Made by a program: the position numbers and the translations under genes. The notes under the pieces are model-generated. The model was given only the letters and a program-made list of their open reading frames with translations. It had not been told where the DNA came from and searched no databases. Positions 54,749-64,000 of a DNA stretch of 64,000 bases are shown piece after piece (position 1 is the stretch's first letter; every line of letters begins with the position of its first letter). Where the stretch lies: the NCBI GenBank assembly GCA_036250195.1, contig JAVHZZ010000006.1, forward strand, positions 156,724,224 through 156,788,223, read 5' to 3'. The DNA comes from Mixophyes australis. Lineage: Eukaryota; Chordata; Amphibia; Anura; Limnodynastidae.

Positions 54749-56060
54749 TGTCACGAACAAGCTCCCAGCTGCCGTGACTTTGGGGTGTTCGCTGTATGAG
54801 ATCACACACGATTTCCGCCCACAGTCTCTCTCTACATATCACACAGGTTTTTGACCTATGCAATCGCCCCCAAATACAGCGCTCTCACACCCCCAGACAC
54901 TTCAGGTTTGCCACCACCTATTGAATACAGGCAATAGGACCCCAATACACTCTCCCACACTGGCACGCAGGCTTCTAGCTATTCACAGACTAGCAAGACC
55001 CACACCAGCACACAAAGGGTTACCTCTTCACCCCTCCAGACTGTAACACAAATGTAAATGCAAGCACACACTAAGCTTGTTAATCAAATGTATCAACAAA
55101 TCACACACTGGCGTTCCAAGGGTTAACTTGGTCGAGCTCTCTTCTAACAGGCTAATGGATTTGTTAGAGTATCAAGGATGCAACATATTAAATTATAGAT
55201 TTAATATACAAAATTACAGGGCATTCAGATATAAACAAAAATAATGAATGAACAATTAATAGATTGACATAACAAGCAAAACAGCTTAAAATAAAATTAA
55301 TTAAATACAGAGCATACCTTACAGATAAGTGATATATTCTGGCCAAGGGAAATTGGCTTGGAAGATGAACAGCTTATCAATGTGAATTGATTTCCCAAAG
55401 TCTGACCCTTGCCCCTTCAAAACAGAGGTTTTTAAGCAAACTCAAATGGGATGGTCTTCACAGTGTTTAATGATAATAGGGAGGCAGTGATTTCCCCTGG
55501 GTGTAACTGTAGTTGGCTCACAAAGTTTTGACCTGTGAGTAATTCTTCACAGATACTTCCCAGAGAAATAACTCTCCCTGCAATAAACCGGTGATAATCT
55601 CCCACACATTTAAATACCAAACATGATGGAATTATGATAATGGGACATACCTTTTCCAAAGATATGTGATTTTAGCTGTTCATGGATACCACCCGTACCT
55701 GTCATTCACAACCCTGGTGTGATTTCTGCTCCTCAGTATAGAGTACCACCTTGATTTCCCAAAATATGGACTGTAAAGGCATTTTTCTTCATATTTCTAT
55801 ATACCTGTATAAGCATGCACAATGCTGCCTTGGGCTGTAAGAATGTCCAGCTGTGACCGGCCTCACAACGTCTATTCAGGAGTCCAAGAGCTCTTTGAAG
55901 CTGCTACAGGTGACATGGCTATCTTCTCACACTGGGATGTGCAAAGCCATTAAATACATTTGCATCAGACTCAATTTATCCATGGATTCATTTGAGATAA
56001 CCTATTTACACTGTAGTTATGATTTATCCCTTATAAATAACTGCAAGCTCTATACTGCCG
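54749..56060. mobile_element. Unclassified insertion into integrase
   Basis: Starts at TGTCACGAACAAGCTCCCAG, a TGTCACGA-type terminus as in some LTRs, and ends before the codons for STGFSPFEILYGRQ at about 56065. The right terminus and target duplication were not resolved. No ORF with known motifs. Confidence 0.5.
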
Positions 56061-56493
56061 GAATCCACTGGCTTCTCACCCTTTGAAATCCTGTATGGAC
56101 GCCAGCGGTCCATTGGATTTGATTAGGGAAGAGTGGGAAGGGAAATTGATCACTACAGAAACGTTAGTGGCACACTATGTAGTGCAGTTCAGGGAAAAAT
56201 TGCAGTCCTTAATGGGGATGGCACAGAGTAACCTGAAAGCTGCGCATACAAATCAGAAGCTATGGTATGACTGCAATGCGAGAGAACGCATATTTGAGGT
56301 GGCAGAAAAGGTTCTGATTCTAATCCCTATGCTGCAGAACAAGTTGCATGCTGCCTGGAAGGGCCCCTACACCATAGTACAGCGCATTAATGATGTCAAT
56401 TATGCGGTGGCAAAAGATGAGGGCCAAAAGAGGCAGAAGGTATATCACATCAACATGCTCAAAGCTTATCATGACAGGGAAGCTTGTGTATAA
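56061..56493 (+). pseudogene. Gmr1-like integrase, C-terminal part
   Basis: STGFSPFEILYGRQ (core end, in a different frame) is followed by the open frame 56083-56493. It contains LDLIREEWEGK, MAQSNLKAAHTNQKLWYDCN and the C-terminal fold EVAEKVLILIPMLQNKLHAAW, GPYTIVQRINDVNYAVA, VYHINMLKAYH. The GPY module (G-P-Y-x-V) is typical of chromoviral and related gypsy integrases. About 130 codons remain in one frame, unusually well kept. Confidence 0.9.
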
Positions 56494-56509
56494 GGGATAT
56501 AGGTTGACC

Positions 56510-57530
56510 AACCGGCGTCCCACACAGTGAGCTAATAAAGAAAGACTCTGAGACAAGTATTTGGCAAAATTATATTGGTCACACTTCCAAACTTGGCAGA
56601 CAAGCGGCGTGCACGGCTAATAAAATGTACCACCTTTTCCATCTGGAAAAATAGGGCGTGTACTGCCTACTACCATGTAGGCACCGCAACAACGTCCTCT
56701 TGAGACCAGCCCTTGACATAAATCACCCTCCAATTGCTGACACCTGGCTCACCGCCCGTATTGGTCCAACCGTTGAAGCTAGAACAAGGCATGCGGCCGT
56801 CTACCCAGGGTGATACAGCCTGTTGTTCTCCCTAGAAAAATATTACCACCTTTCCAGTTCCATCTGGAAAAATAGGGCGTGTTCTACCTAATACCATGTA
56901 GGCACCGCAACAACATCCTCTGGAGACCAGCCCCCTTGGCATAAATCACCCTCCAATTGCTGAAACCTGGCATGCCGCCCAACCGTTCTAGCTGGAAACA
57001 GGCGTGTGGCCGACTTCCCTGGGTGATACTGCACGGCCCTGCTGGCTCCCTACTTTCTATGCCTTGCTCGCCGCTCTCTTGCCCTTGCAACTCTGGCAAA
57101 GCAATTTGAGAAATAAATTATATTCACAAAGCATACAATGACAACAACATTGCTTGTCAAGCATTTACAAAGATTACATATATAAAGTGCTTAATATATA
57201 ATATATATAATATATATTTTTATATTTTACAATTTATTTTTATAAATTTTTAAAGAAATACCTGCATGTTATGTAGGGGATGGGTGGGTGGGAGACTGAA
57301 AAACTATGTATAATAAACTTCCTTCCCCCTCTCTTTTAACTACCCTCACCTTGTCCTGCCTCCTGTCCCCCTCCTTTCCCTGAGTGGCTACCTGCACTGC
57401 TCAAATGTAACAAAATAGGACGGACTTCGTTGTCTGCACCCCCCTTTCTTCATGTCACTTGCATCGGGAGCCTATCGACCATCCTCCCTTATCCCTCTTC
57501 GGCGCTATTGGTGCGCCTGCGATTCCTTTT
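56510..57530. mobile_element. Unclassified insertion with a tandem duplication
   Basis: Interrupts the element between integrase and RT. A block of about 215-222 bases is repeated in tandem: ATCTGGAAAAATAGGGCGTG occurs at 56640 and 56863, each time followed by CATGTAGGCACCGCAACAAC and ATAAATCACCCTCCAATTGCTGA. A (TA)-rich low-complexity part follows (57190-57260). Confidence 0.6.
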
Positions 57531-57539
57531 AGCTGTGTG

Positions 57540-58560
57540 TAGCTTGCCATGAACATGATCAGAAATCTGACCCCTTGGTGGATTTAGCAGCTGGTGCAAG
57601 AGAGGGTGGGTCCTTAGCAGATGCTCACTGCAGTGTAGAGCTGTCTGGCGATCAATTAGGACAGCTAGCTGACACATTAAGGCCTTATCAGTCTCATTTC
57701 ACAGGGAAACCTGGCAAAACACACTAAGTCACACATCATGTAGACACAGGCAACCAGATCCCCTTCAGACAGCCAGCATATTGTACTTCCCTAGAAGTGC
57801 TTCAAGCCATTAAAAAGGGAGATAGATGAGATGCTGCAGCTAGGGGTAATTCAAAAGTCTCACAGTTCTTGGGATGCCCCAGTCGTCCTGATTCCCAAAA
57901 AATGTGATGGCCCCCAGTTCTGTGTAGACTATAGGAGGTTGAATGACGCCACAATGTTTGATGCTTATCCTATGCCTAGGATAGATGAACTACTAGATCA
58001 GCTTGCCCAGGCACACTATATCACCATCATAGATCTTAGTAGGGGGTACTAGTAGATCCCATTGTCACCCAAGGCACTGAGAGGTCCGCATTATCACCCC
58101 ATTTGGGCTGTTTTTTGGTCATGCCCTTTGGAATGAAAAATGCCCCTGCGTCCTTCCAGCGCCTGGTCAATGACCTGCTAGAGGGCCAGGAGGGACATGC
58201 AGTTGCCTACCTGGATGACATTGCGGTGTTCAACCAGACCTGGGAGGAGCACCTGATCCATCTGAATAGTGTGTTATAATTACTGAGGCAGGTCTGACTA
58301 TCAAGCCAGAGAAGTGCCAACTTGGCATGCGTGAATTGCAGTAGTTGGGGCACCATGTAGGGGGAGGTACACTCTCCCCAGAGCTAGGCAAGGTAGAGGC
58401 TAATCAGTCGGTCGGACTACCACGAAAAAGCAGGTCATGTCTTTCTTAGGTACAGCTGGGTATTATCGAAAATTTGTGGCCGATTACAGCACCCTAGCCA
58501 AATCTCTGACTGACTTAACAAAAAAGAAATTACCACAGGTGGTTAATTGGACAGAGATCT
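57540..58560 (+). pseudogene. Gmr1-like reverse transcriptase
   Basis: EIDEMLQLGVIQKSHSSWD and APVVLIPKKCDGPQFCVDYRRLN (57815-57950), MPRIDELLDQLAQAHYITII, DLSRGY (the first catalytic Asp block, ending near 58048), VAYLDDIAVFNQTWEEHL (YLDD at 58208-58219) and FLGTAGYYRKFVADYSTLA (58440-58500) follow in the standard RT order but in several frames. RNase H should follow; instead sequence ends in a (TA)n tract. The RT catalytic aspartates are present, but stops and frameshifts make it inactive. Confidence 0.92.
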
Positions 58561-58566
58561 GTGAGA

Positions 58567-58570
<4 letters not shown>

Positions 58571-58605
<35 letters not shown>
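58571..58605. repeat. (TA)n microsatellite at the RT break
   Basis: TA repeat exactly where the RT reading stops and the 3' end of the minus-strand Myb-like gene begins. Confidence 0.92.
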
Positions 58606-58606
<1 letters not shown>

Positions 58607-58661
58607 CTGTGATAGGCTCTATGATAGGTGGGCTACGTCTGGTGTCAATGCGGCCCACCCC

Positions 58662-59105
58662 TTACACCATCTCTGCATCAAAACAGGCCAATGTTCTAGT
58701 CTTCAATGAAGTGAATTCTAGTTGGGCTGGGGGACCACCGCCTGTCCTTTGAGCATGCCTCCTGTGCTCTGTCAGTTTGTCCTTAAGGCGATGCTTAAAG
58801 TCTTGCCACCTGTATGCAAAATAGATACATTAGAAGGATGAAATTATCCCCAAAACCTTGACACATTTTATATAAGAACAAAAAGCTAATTGTTTCTCGA
58901 TTCCATATTTACCTTTTTTGTACCTCATTCACCTTGCGTATTATTGGAGCCACGGCATTGACCTCATTTGTTATTTCTTCCCATATCCTGGATTTGGATC
59001 CGGCCGAGAGCTGACACGGAGTGGAGTCAACAGTCATTTCCATCAAAATGTCGATTTCGGCATTAGTGAAATCTAGCTGCTGGTTTTTTTTTGCCTGCAA
59101 CGAAG
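58662..59105 (-). pseudogene. Myb/SANT-like protein of Harbinger type, minus strand
   Basis: Two exons. The first (59100 to about 58914) encodes LDFTNAEIDILMEMTVDS, GSKSRIWEEITNEVNAVAP and IRKVNEVQK, a trihelix/Myb fold like that of NAIF1 and the DNA-binding partner of Harbinger transposase. A donor AAAAG|GTAAAT leads to a second exon from 58809 to the TAA at 58664-58662, reading RWQDFKHRLKDKL, then AQRTGGGPPAQLEFTSL, with the TGGGPP motif characteristic of this family. The splice restores the frame exactly. Upstream an ATG-led frame (MSEQEASQ) joins only if an intron ends at GTTGCAG or the nine-A run is shifted, so the 5' part may be broken. In Harbinger elements such proteins bring transposase to DNA; domesticated relatives also exist. 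Confidence 0.75.
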
Positions 59106-59164
59106 GATAATCTGGAAGCCTGACTTGCCTCTTGTTCAGACATCTCTACAAATTCAATACAACA

Positions 59165-59475
59165 CTATACGAAAAGGCGCACACCTAGGCCCATTTTACT
59201 TACCTCAAAATGAAGGGTGATCGTTTAAGGAAAATGTCCAGCAATTCAATGGAAATCTAAAGAACAGATAGGAAAGGCAAATTATTCCTTCTCCTTAAAT
59301 GCTGTGTAAGCCTGCACACCTAAGCCCATTTTACTTACCTTAAAATGGAGGGTGATCACTTGTGGAAAATGTCCAGCAATGTCAATGGAAAGCTAAAGAA
59401 CAGATAGGAAAGGCAAATTATTCCTTCTCCTTATATGCTATGTAAGCCTGCATACTTAGGCCCATTTTACTTACC
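59165..59475. repeat. Tandem repeat, about 150-base units with splice-donor motif
   Basis: GCACACCTA(A/G)GCCCATTTTACTTACCT starts at 59180 and 59316, and a partial third unit at 59450. On the minus strand each unit reads AGGTAAGTAAAATGGG, a perfect splice donor, so the leader exon of the minus-strand gene may be duplicated. Confidence 0.85.
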
Positions 59476-59479
59476 TCAA

Positions 59480-59737
59480 AATCAACGGGTCAAATCCTAT
59501 TCCTAACAACAAGAACTTGTCAGCCATGCATAAATTGTCAGGGCTGACTATCGAATGCAGTGTGAATTTTACAGAGGATACTGGTGTGTTCTCTTGCGTA
59601 GGCGCCAGCACGCTAGGCCCACCAATTGGCAAGATACTTTATTTAATTGACAAGTGAGTCAGCCATCTTAGTAATGGCATTGCACGGTTCCGTTCATGAC
59701 GTGCAGACACACCTACGTGCACTGAGAACCAATAGCT
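59480..59737. other. Spacer between divergent Myb-like genes
   Basis: About 260 bases up to the plus-strand ORF. It may act as a shared promoter; no TATA box stands out. Confidence 0.35.
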
Positions 59738-61155
59738 ATGCAGAATATTAAACTGTCTCAGTTTTCTGACAACATGAAAGCAGCTATTTTCTCGAGTACC
59801 GAACTGCGGGTCCTGACAGCAACACCTGACCATTGCTTTCAACCCACAGGTCGGTATGTGAGTAACGAGAAGAAAGTAAACGCATATCAAGCCATCCGCA
59901 GACGTCTGCACATGCAATTGGGCAGTTGGCGCTCCATTGTACAATTGCAGTGCAGATGGAGCGATTTGAGGAGAAGGGAGCCCGACCTCCTTGCAGAATT
60001 CAGTGCAGAAATAGATGCTCGTAAGTATGCCCAAAACACAGTATAATATGTAAATGGCTCACCACACAAAACATGGACACATATTTGCAAAGGCCTCTTT
60101 TGTGTCCATTCCCTACTGATTATCATACCATACATAAAGTATTATATACCATTATATATTTTCTTGTGCTTATTATGCTTCATTTAATGCATTTTATTTG
60201 TGATAATTTTTGTGGCCCCATGGGCAGTATTTCTGATTGTTTCAAACGTTAACCATTTCATTTATGGACCATGACTGTTATTTTCCATTGAAAGCCACCA
60301 TTATCTGCATGTTTGTGTATGTTGGAGAAAATAAAAAAGTTAAAACAAATATAACACATCCTACTTTCCAGCAGGGTGCCAACGCAGCTACTGCCACCAC
60401 CGCCGCAATGAACAAAAGAAGGTGGTCCAACATTAGGCGCCAGGAGTGGTCCAGGAGGAGGCGGCGGTGGCAAGGGAACAGCCACAGGAAAAGGAGTCAG
60501 TGGTGGTGGAGGACCACCTTTCTATCTCCCCAGTCCTCTTCCAGAGCCAGCCTGAACCCTCTCAGCAGTCAAAGGTGCTGGTGGAAGAAAGTAAGTACAG
60601 GGTTGTCATATAGTGGAGTTTTGACATTTTTTTTTAAACGAGATAGAAATTGACATGAGAAACAGTTTGCCATGCCCATTTACAGTAGAGGACATCCTAA
60701 GTTCCCCCAATGGGGAAACTGCCCCCCCCCTCCCCCCCACACTTCTTGTCTTGTGTGCAGCTGGCTGTCTGGAACATTACAGCCTAGAAGGTGAGACTCT
60801 GCTTGGCAACATTTGCAATGAAAAATAAAAAAAAATTGGCAAATACACAAAATTATCCTATATACTTCTTATTACTAATGTGTTCAGCATAATACAAAAT
60901 TTTTGGCCCGTTTTTTAGTAAAATCCTATTTCTGCACTATATTGAGCTCAAAAAAGGCATACCCATATGTACAGGAAGCTAGACCTAGGATTTCACCACA
61001 TGAATGTATTTGTTAATACATTTATAATGCATTTACTACATTTTGACATTTCTTTTTTTGCAGCTGATGAGCAGTTGATGGGTACAACTAGACCACATAG
61101 CCAAAGACTTCCCAATGAACTACAAAAAGAAGAAAAAAATACAAACAATATTTAA
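59738..61155 (+). pseudogene. Second Myb/SANT-like gene remnant, plus strand
   Basis: The first open part (59738-60046) reads STELRVLTATPDHCFQPTGR, KKVNAYQAIRRRLHMQL and VQLQCRWSDLRRREPDLLAE, a trihelix DNA-binding fold with the conserved W and L spacing. A donor after GAAATAGATGCTC|GTAAGT at 60020 is likely. A further exon about 60371-60590 (acceptor TTTCCAG, donor GAAGAAA|GTAAGT) and a last exon 61064-61155 (TDEQLMGTTRPHSQRL to stop) fit, but the middle exon has a stop in the frame needed, or a different frame is used. It lacks transposase motifs. It is likely the second gene of a Harbinger-type unit; function is inferred. Confidence 0.55.
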
Positions 61156-61621
61156 AAAAAGCAAAAATAACAACAACAAAAAAAATATCTAAAAAAGTTA
61201 CTTAATAAGTTTTATTTATTTTTAAAATGTCAATATTATTGTTCTGATTATTAAAGTTTGCCAATTGTATAAACAACAACCACTTATTCATGGGTGGCAG
61301 GGAAATAGGCATGCTGACTCTTTGGGACTCACATAGACCATTGGTGGTATAGGAGAAAAAAGTAGCATAACAACAAAGACCATTTATTTTAATGTTGATT
61401 AAAACCACCACTGTGTAACAAACAAGGGTAGTCAGTAATACACAAATCAACATTTGAGAGATACACCGACGATGTTCCTATGGCGTTCGAAAGCGTAGTG
61501 TTCACTGCCGCAGGTACAGCTGAAAAGTGCCATACGGACGAACATCTTAGTTTTTCATTATGTGTACGGGTGTCAGCACATACGGTAGGAACAGTTGCAC
61601 CTGAAGTCATTGAGATGCGTA
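61156..61621. other. Unassigned stretch
   Basis: No gene recognised. The frame at 61480-61683 has no motif. Confidence 0.4.
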
Positions 61622-61926
61622 CAGGGGCGCACACAGGATTGTCAGGGGGTTCCCCCCCCCCCCCCCCCCGACCCAAAAAATAAATAAAAAAAACACGAGA
61701 GAGAGCATGCGCAGCAGCTCCGTTTCGGCAGCGCTGTCCTATACAGCAGCCGCGGCGCTGTCAAAAAAGCATCCACGGCGGTGCTGTATTGTATACAGCA
61801 CCGCCGCGGACGCTTCTTTGACAGCGCCGCGGCTGCTGTATAGGACAGTGCCGCTATGGTGGGCACTAAGTTAGTGCAGGGGGGGGTTTTCTGGAGACTC
61901 AGAAACCCCCCCTGCGTGCGCCACTG
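61622..61926. mobile_element. Palindromic DNA element, 305 bp, perfect 5-bp TSD
   Basis: Ends CAGGGGCGCACACAGG and CCTGCGTGCGCCACTG; GCGTA on both sides (61617-61621, 61927-61931). The core has inverted arms: CTATACAGCAGCCGCGGCGC is matched by GCGCCGCGGCTGCTGTATAG, and an inner AGCATCCACGGCGGTGCTGT/ACAGCACCGCCGCGGACGCTT. Second copy at 22027-22500. Confidence 0.9.
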
Positions 61927-61931
61927 GCGTA

Positions 61932-62338
61932 TGCAACAATACACTTCTTGCTGACTTTGGACATTTGCAACCGCCAGGTACGTGATTCATTGCACGTATG
62001 TGTGCTGCGCTCAGAATGCATGCCTTAAGGACTCAGACCCGAACACTTTAAAAATGAAATATAGATGTAGAGCATTGAAGGGCATCATGAAGTAGCTGGA
62101 GGGCCCCAGGAGCAGCCCTACAGCCTTCAAAGGAATATGTGGTCTCCTTTTGGAAGAAGTGCTCCAGGTTTGCCTTGTGACCTCCCTGTACTGTGCAGAT
62201 GAGATCTTGTGACACAGAAGTCGATTGGCCCTGTTCTAATAAGATCGGGAGAAGTCGGCTGGGGGGGCAGCAGGAGAAGACTCAGCAGATTGCCTGTTGC
62301 CTACGTGCTGTGATAGAATTATCAGATCTTCTAAAAAG
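61932..62338. other. Unassigned stretch
   Basis: Nothing recognised. Confidence 0.4.
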
Positions 62339-62455
62339 CAAAAGTGGAGGTGTTGCCCATAGCAACCAATCAAAGTCTAGCAATCAGTTTCTTTAGTGTA
62401 CTAAATAAATGATAGATAATATCTGATTGGTCACTACGGACAACACCTATAGAAG
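62339..62455. mobile_element. Partial foldback MITE (CAACCAATCA family)
   Basis: AGTGGAGGTGTTGCCCATAGCAACCAATCA and CTGATTGGTCACTACGGACAACACC are the two inner arms; outer ends are lost. Confidence 0.7.
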
Positions 62456-63180
62456 AGTGTACATAGCTTACCTGTCTTACCGTACCTGTCTTTAATCTCC
62501 TGCCATCTTTTGTTGGCCCGTTCCACCACTCCATCCACAGATATTAACCATTAAAAATATTTTTAATAAGTGACTGAGTCGTTTATACTTCCCCCTACTA
62601 AGTGAAGTTTGACGACTGGCCCTCTAGCTGTACATGTTTCTTTTTTTTTATTTCTTTTTTAACTTTTTTTCCTCCAGCTTTTTTTGTTTTCCTTTTCATG
62701 CCTGAAGTAGTACTGTCTGATTGGACTGTTTCACCCCGTTATTGTTATTTATTTTCGTAGTTTTTATTGTTCCTCCATTTTCTGTATCAATCGCTGTTAA
62801 CAAAAATTAAAGGATTAAAATAAATAAATATATTTTTAATATGTTATAGTAAACAGTGAAATGCTTCTCTTAACTTGAATGTATTATATCTCACTGCCTT
62901 TGGTTACACATGATGTTACTGTTATTCAAAACATGAAAATAGCCCATCACCACAAAGCATTGCAATTGTTTATGAAAATTTCTATATACCACTATATTGA
63001 GATCCTTGGCACAATTCTCTGTCTGAAAGGCTAAAGATTGTGTTATTTAATAACATGGTTGTATGTGCTCGTATATGCTATAACTGTGCAGCTGGCCCTA
63101 TTAATACAAAGAGGAACTACTTAACGGGTTCCTGTTCCTACTCCGGACCGTCGGCATATCAGCAATGTCTTCAAGTGCTG
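62456..63180. other. Unassigned stretch
   Basis: AT-rich, T-runs; nothing recognised. Confidence 0.4.
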
Positions 63181-63183
63181 GAA

Positions 63184-63606
63184 ACAGTGAATCTGTCCAG
63201 ATTCACTGTTGTCCAATCAGCACCCTTTGAGGCTAGTCAATCAGAACTTTCCACTTCACCTCCTTGCATCTGTTTATATTTAGCCGCTGCAACTGCGAGA
63301 GGAATAGTGCAGTCCATTGGCGGAGATTAAGAAGGGAAGATCTCCTGAAGAAGACACTGTGATTATGATAAGAAGACACAGTATCAAGACCAGAGGAAGC
63401 TGGAGGAAAGAGGACTCCGCAAAATCAGGAGATGGCGAAAGATATTGTGGTCCCCAAAGAGGCAATGTGAATCCAGAAGAGGAACAGCAAAGTTTGGCAA
63501 AAGTGCTCATTATCACTGTGCCCTTTGCTTGCCAGGTGAGGACAGCTGGAAAAGGCTAGAACATGGTCGTTGTAAAAAAGTTTAATGCTGGCCGGGTCGA
63601 GACCAG
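63184..63606 (+). promoter_or_regulatory. Possible promoter and first exon of an unidentified transcription unit
   Basis: Two CCAAT-type motifs (TCCAATCAGC at 63211 and GTCAATCAGA at 63237), a TATA-like TTTATATTTAG near 63272 and downstream a purine-rich stretch ending GCTTGCCAG|GTGAGG (63535) or GACCAG|GTAGGC (63606) form a plausible promoter plus 5' leader exon. A 12-bp perfect hairpin (63184-63209) lies just upstream. No coding similarity; it could belong to a mobile element. Confidence 0.3.
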
Positions 63607-63682
63607 GTAGGCTCCCTTACATAACATTTCATAATCAATCAGATTCTGTAATATTTCAGTGCATTTTAGAAAATGCACATAT

Positions 63683-64000
63683 TGTTAGGCTGCTGGTCTG
63701 ATCACCAACCCACAGAACTAGATGACGGAGGTTTTCACCTATAGCAGCCGCCTTTCCCTTAGAGCTAGTTGCACTCACTCAGATGCCCCCAGGACTTAGC
63801 TCCAGATGTAGTGTGGGTTGGTAATGCAGACAACAGTGGCAGGCCAGGAGACTGGGTAGAAAGCAGCGGATAGACGAGTACGGTAGCCAAGGTCAAGGGT
63901 CACAGACAAGCAGAGTAGTCAATAAACACGCCAAAAGTCAGGGTCACTGGCAAGGTAGCGGAGTCCAAGGTACAGGCCAAAAGGGTCAGGGTCATGAGCA
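63683..64000 (-). mobile_element. LTR copy, truncated by the window end
   Basis: Begins TGTTAGGCTGCTGGTCTGATCACC and follows 38342-38655 closely (CACCAACCCACAGAACTAGATGA, GCCGCCTTTCCCTTAGAGCTAG). The rest lies outside the window, so solo or full length cannot be judged. Confidence 0.85.

Larger units (their letters stand above)
50100..58560 (+). mobile_element. Gmr1-like Ty3/gypsy retrotransposon, defective
   Basis: Gene order from left to right is LTR, primer site, SAP-like and SCAN-like gag, zinc knuckle, protease, integrase, reverse transcriptase. Integrase before RT is the arrangement reported for Gmr1-like elements and not for ordinary gypsy elements. Three insertions split it (52759-53634, about 54749-56060, about 56510-57530). 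RNase H and the 3' LTR are missing after 58560, where a (TA)n tract and Harbinger-type sequence begin. The left LTR limit is approximate. Confidence 0.85.

Noticed and set aside
60258..60485. Proline-rich minus-strand ORF
   Set aside because: Shadow of the GGC/GGT-rich middle exon region of the plus-strand Myb-like gene.

Overview
The window is a gene-poor, repeat-rich stretch of vertebrate nuclear DNA, most likely from a frog or toad. This rests on one recognisable host gene, a pi-class glutathione S-transferase with vertebrate exon structure, and on the repeat landscape. That landscape includes foldback MITEs whose core reads like TTGCCTATAGCAACCAATCA, many short hAT elements, Penelope, Helitron, Harbinger and Ty3/gypsy remnants, an endogenous retrovirus, and long (TA)n, (TAG)n and minisatellite arrays. 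The species cannot be named from sequence alone.

Region 1 (1-740) is the 3' part of a Penelope-like element on the minus strand, with a GIY-YIG endonuclease remnant and a decayed hammerhead-like tail. Region 2 (about 890-13290) is gstp1 on the plus strand: an antioxidant-response/AP-1-like site and TATA box, a non-coding first exon whose last base is the A of the start codon, six coding exons and a poly(A) signal. The spliced product is 210 residues with every splice phase matching. Its introns hold MITEs, two solo LTRs in opposite orientation around a foldback, and a 166-bp hAT MITE with a perfect 8-bp target duplication.

Region 3 (13290-25100) has no host gene. It holds a (TAG)n array, a 635-bp foldback element, a short Helitron with the tail of its helicase, a nest of hAT-type elements around a minisatellite, and an SGNH-hydrolase remnant of the kind carried by Ngaro/DIRS-like retroelements. 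Region 4 (25300-33530) is a degraded minus-strand Ty3/gypsy element split by another LTR element, a SINE-like repeat and a 1500-bp hAT transposon. Region 5 (33530-41700) is mostly unassigned, with MITEs and a clean solo LTR.

Region 6 (41706-47748) is an endogenous retrovirus with both LTRs and a tRNA-Pro-type primer site. Gag and most of integrase are missing; pol and env remnants are broken, and a gypsy solo LTR and a MITE have inserted. Region 7 (48709-49608) is a 900-bp hAT element. Region 8 (about 50100-58560) is a Gmr1-like gypsy element: a SCAN-related gag, zinc knuckle and protease come first, and integrase lies before reverse transcriptase, the reverse of usual gypsy order. It is cut by at least three insertions and lost its 3' end. 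Region 9 (58660-61155) holds two divergent Myb/SANT-type gene remnants of Harbinger type. Region 10 (61155-64000) has a 305-bp palindromic element, a possible promoter with a first exon, and the start of an LTR that also occurs at 38342-39081.

No CRISPR array, tRNA or rRNA gene was seen. The strongest observations are the Gmr1-type gene order with a SCAN-like gag, the multi-level transposon nests proven by target duplications, three LTR-like sequences lodged in (TA)n tracts, and the frog GSTP1 lacking two of the reactive cysteines of the human enzyme. Nothing here is clearly an undescribed system; the mobile elements belong to known superfamilies.
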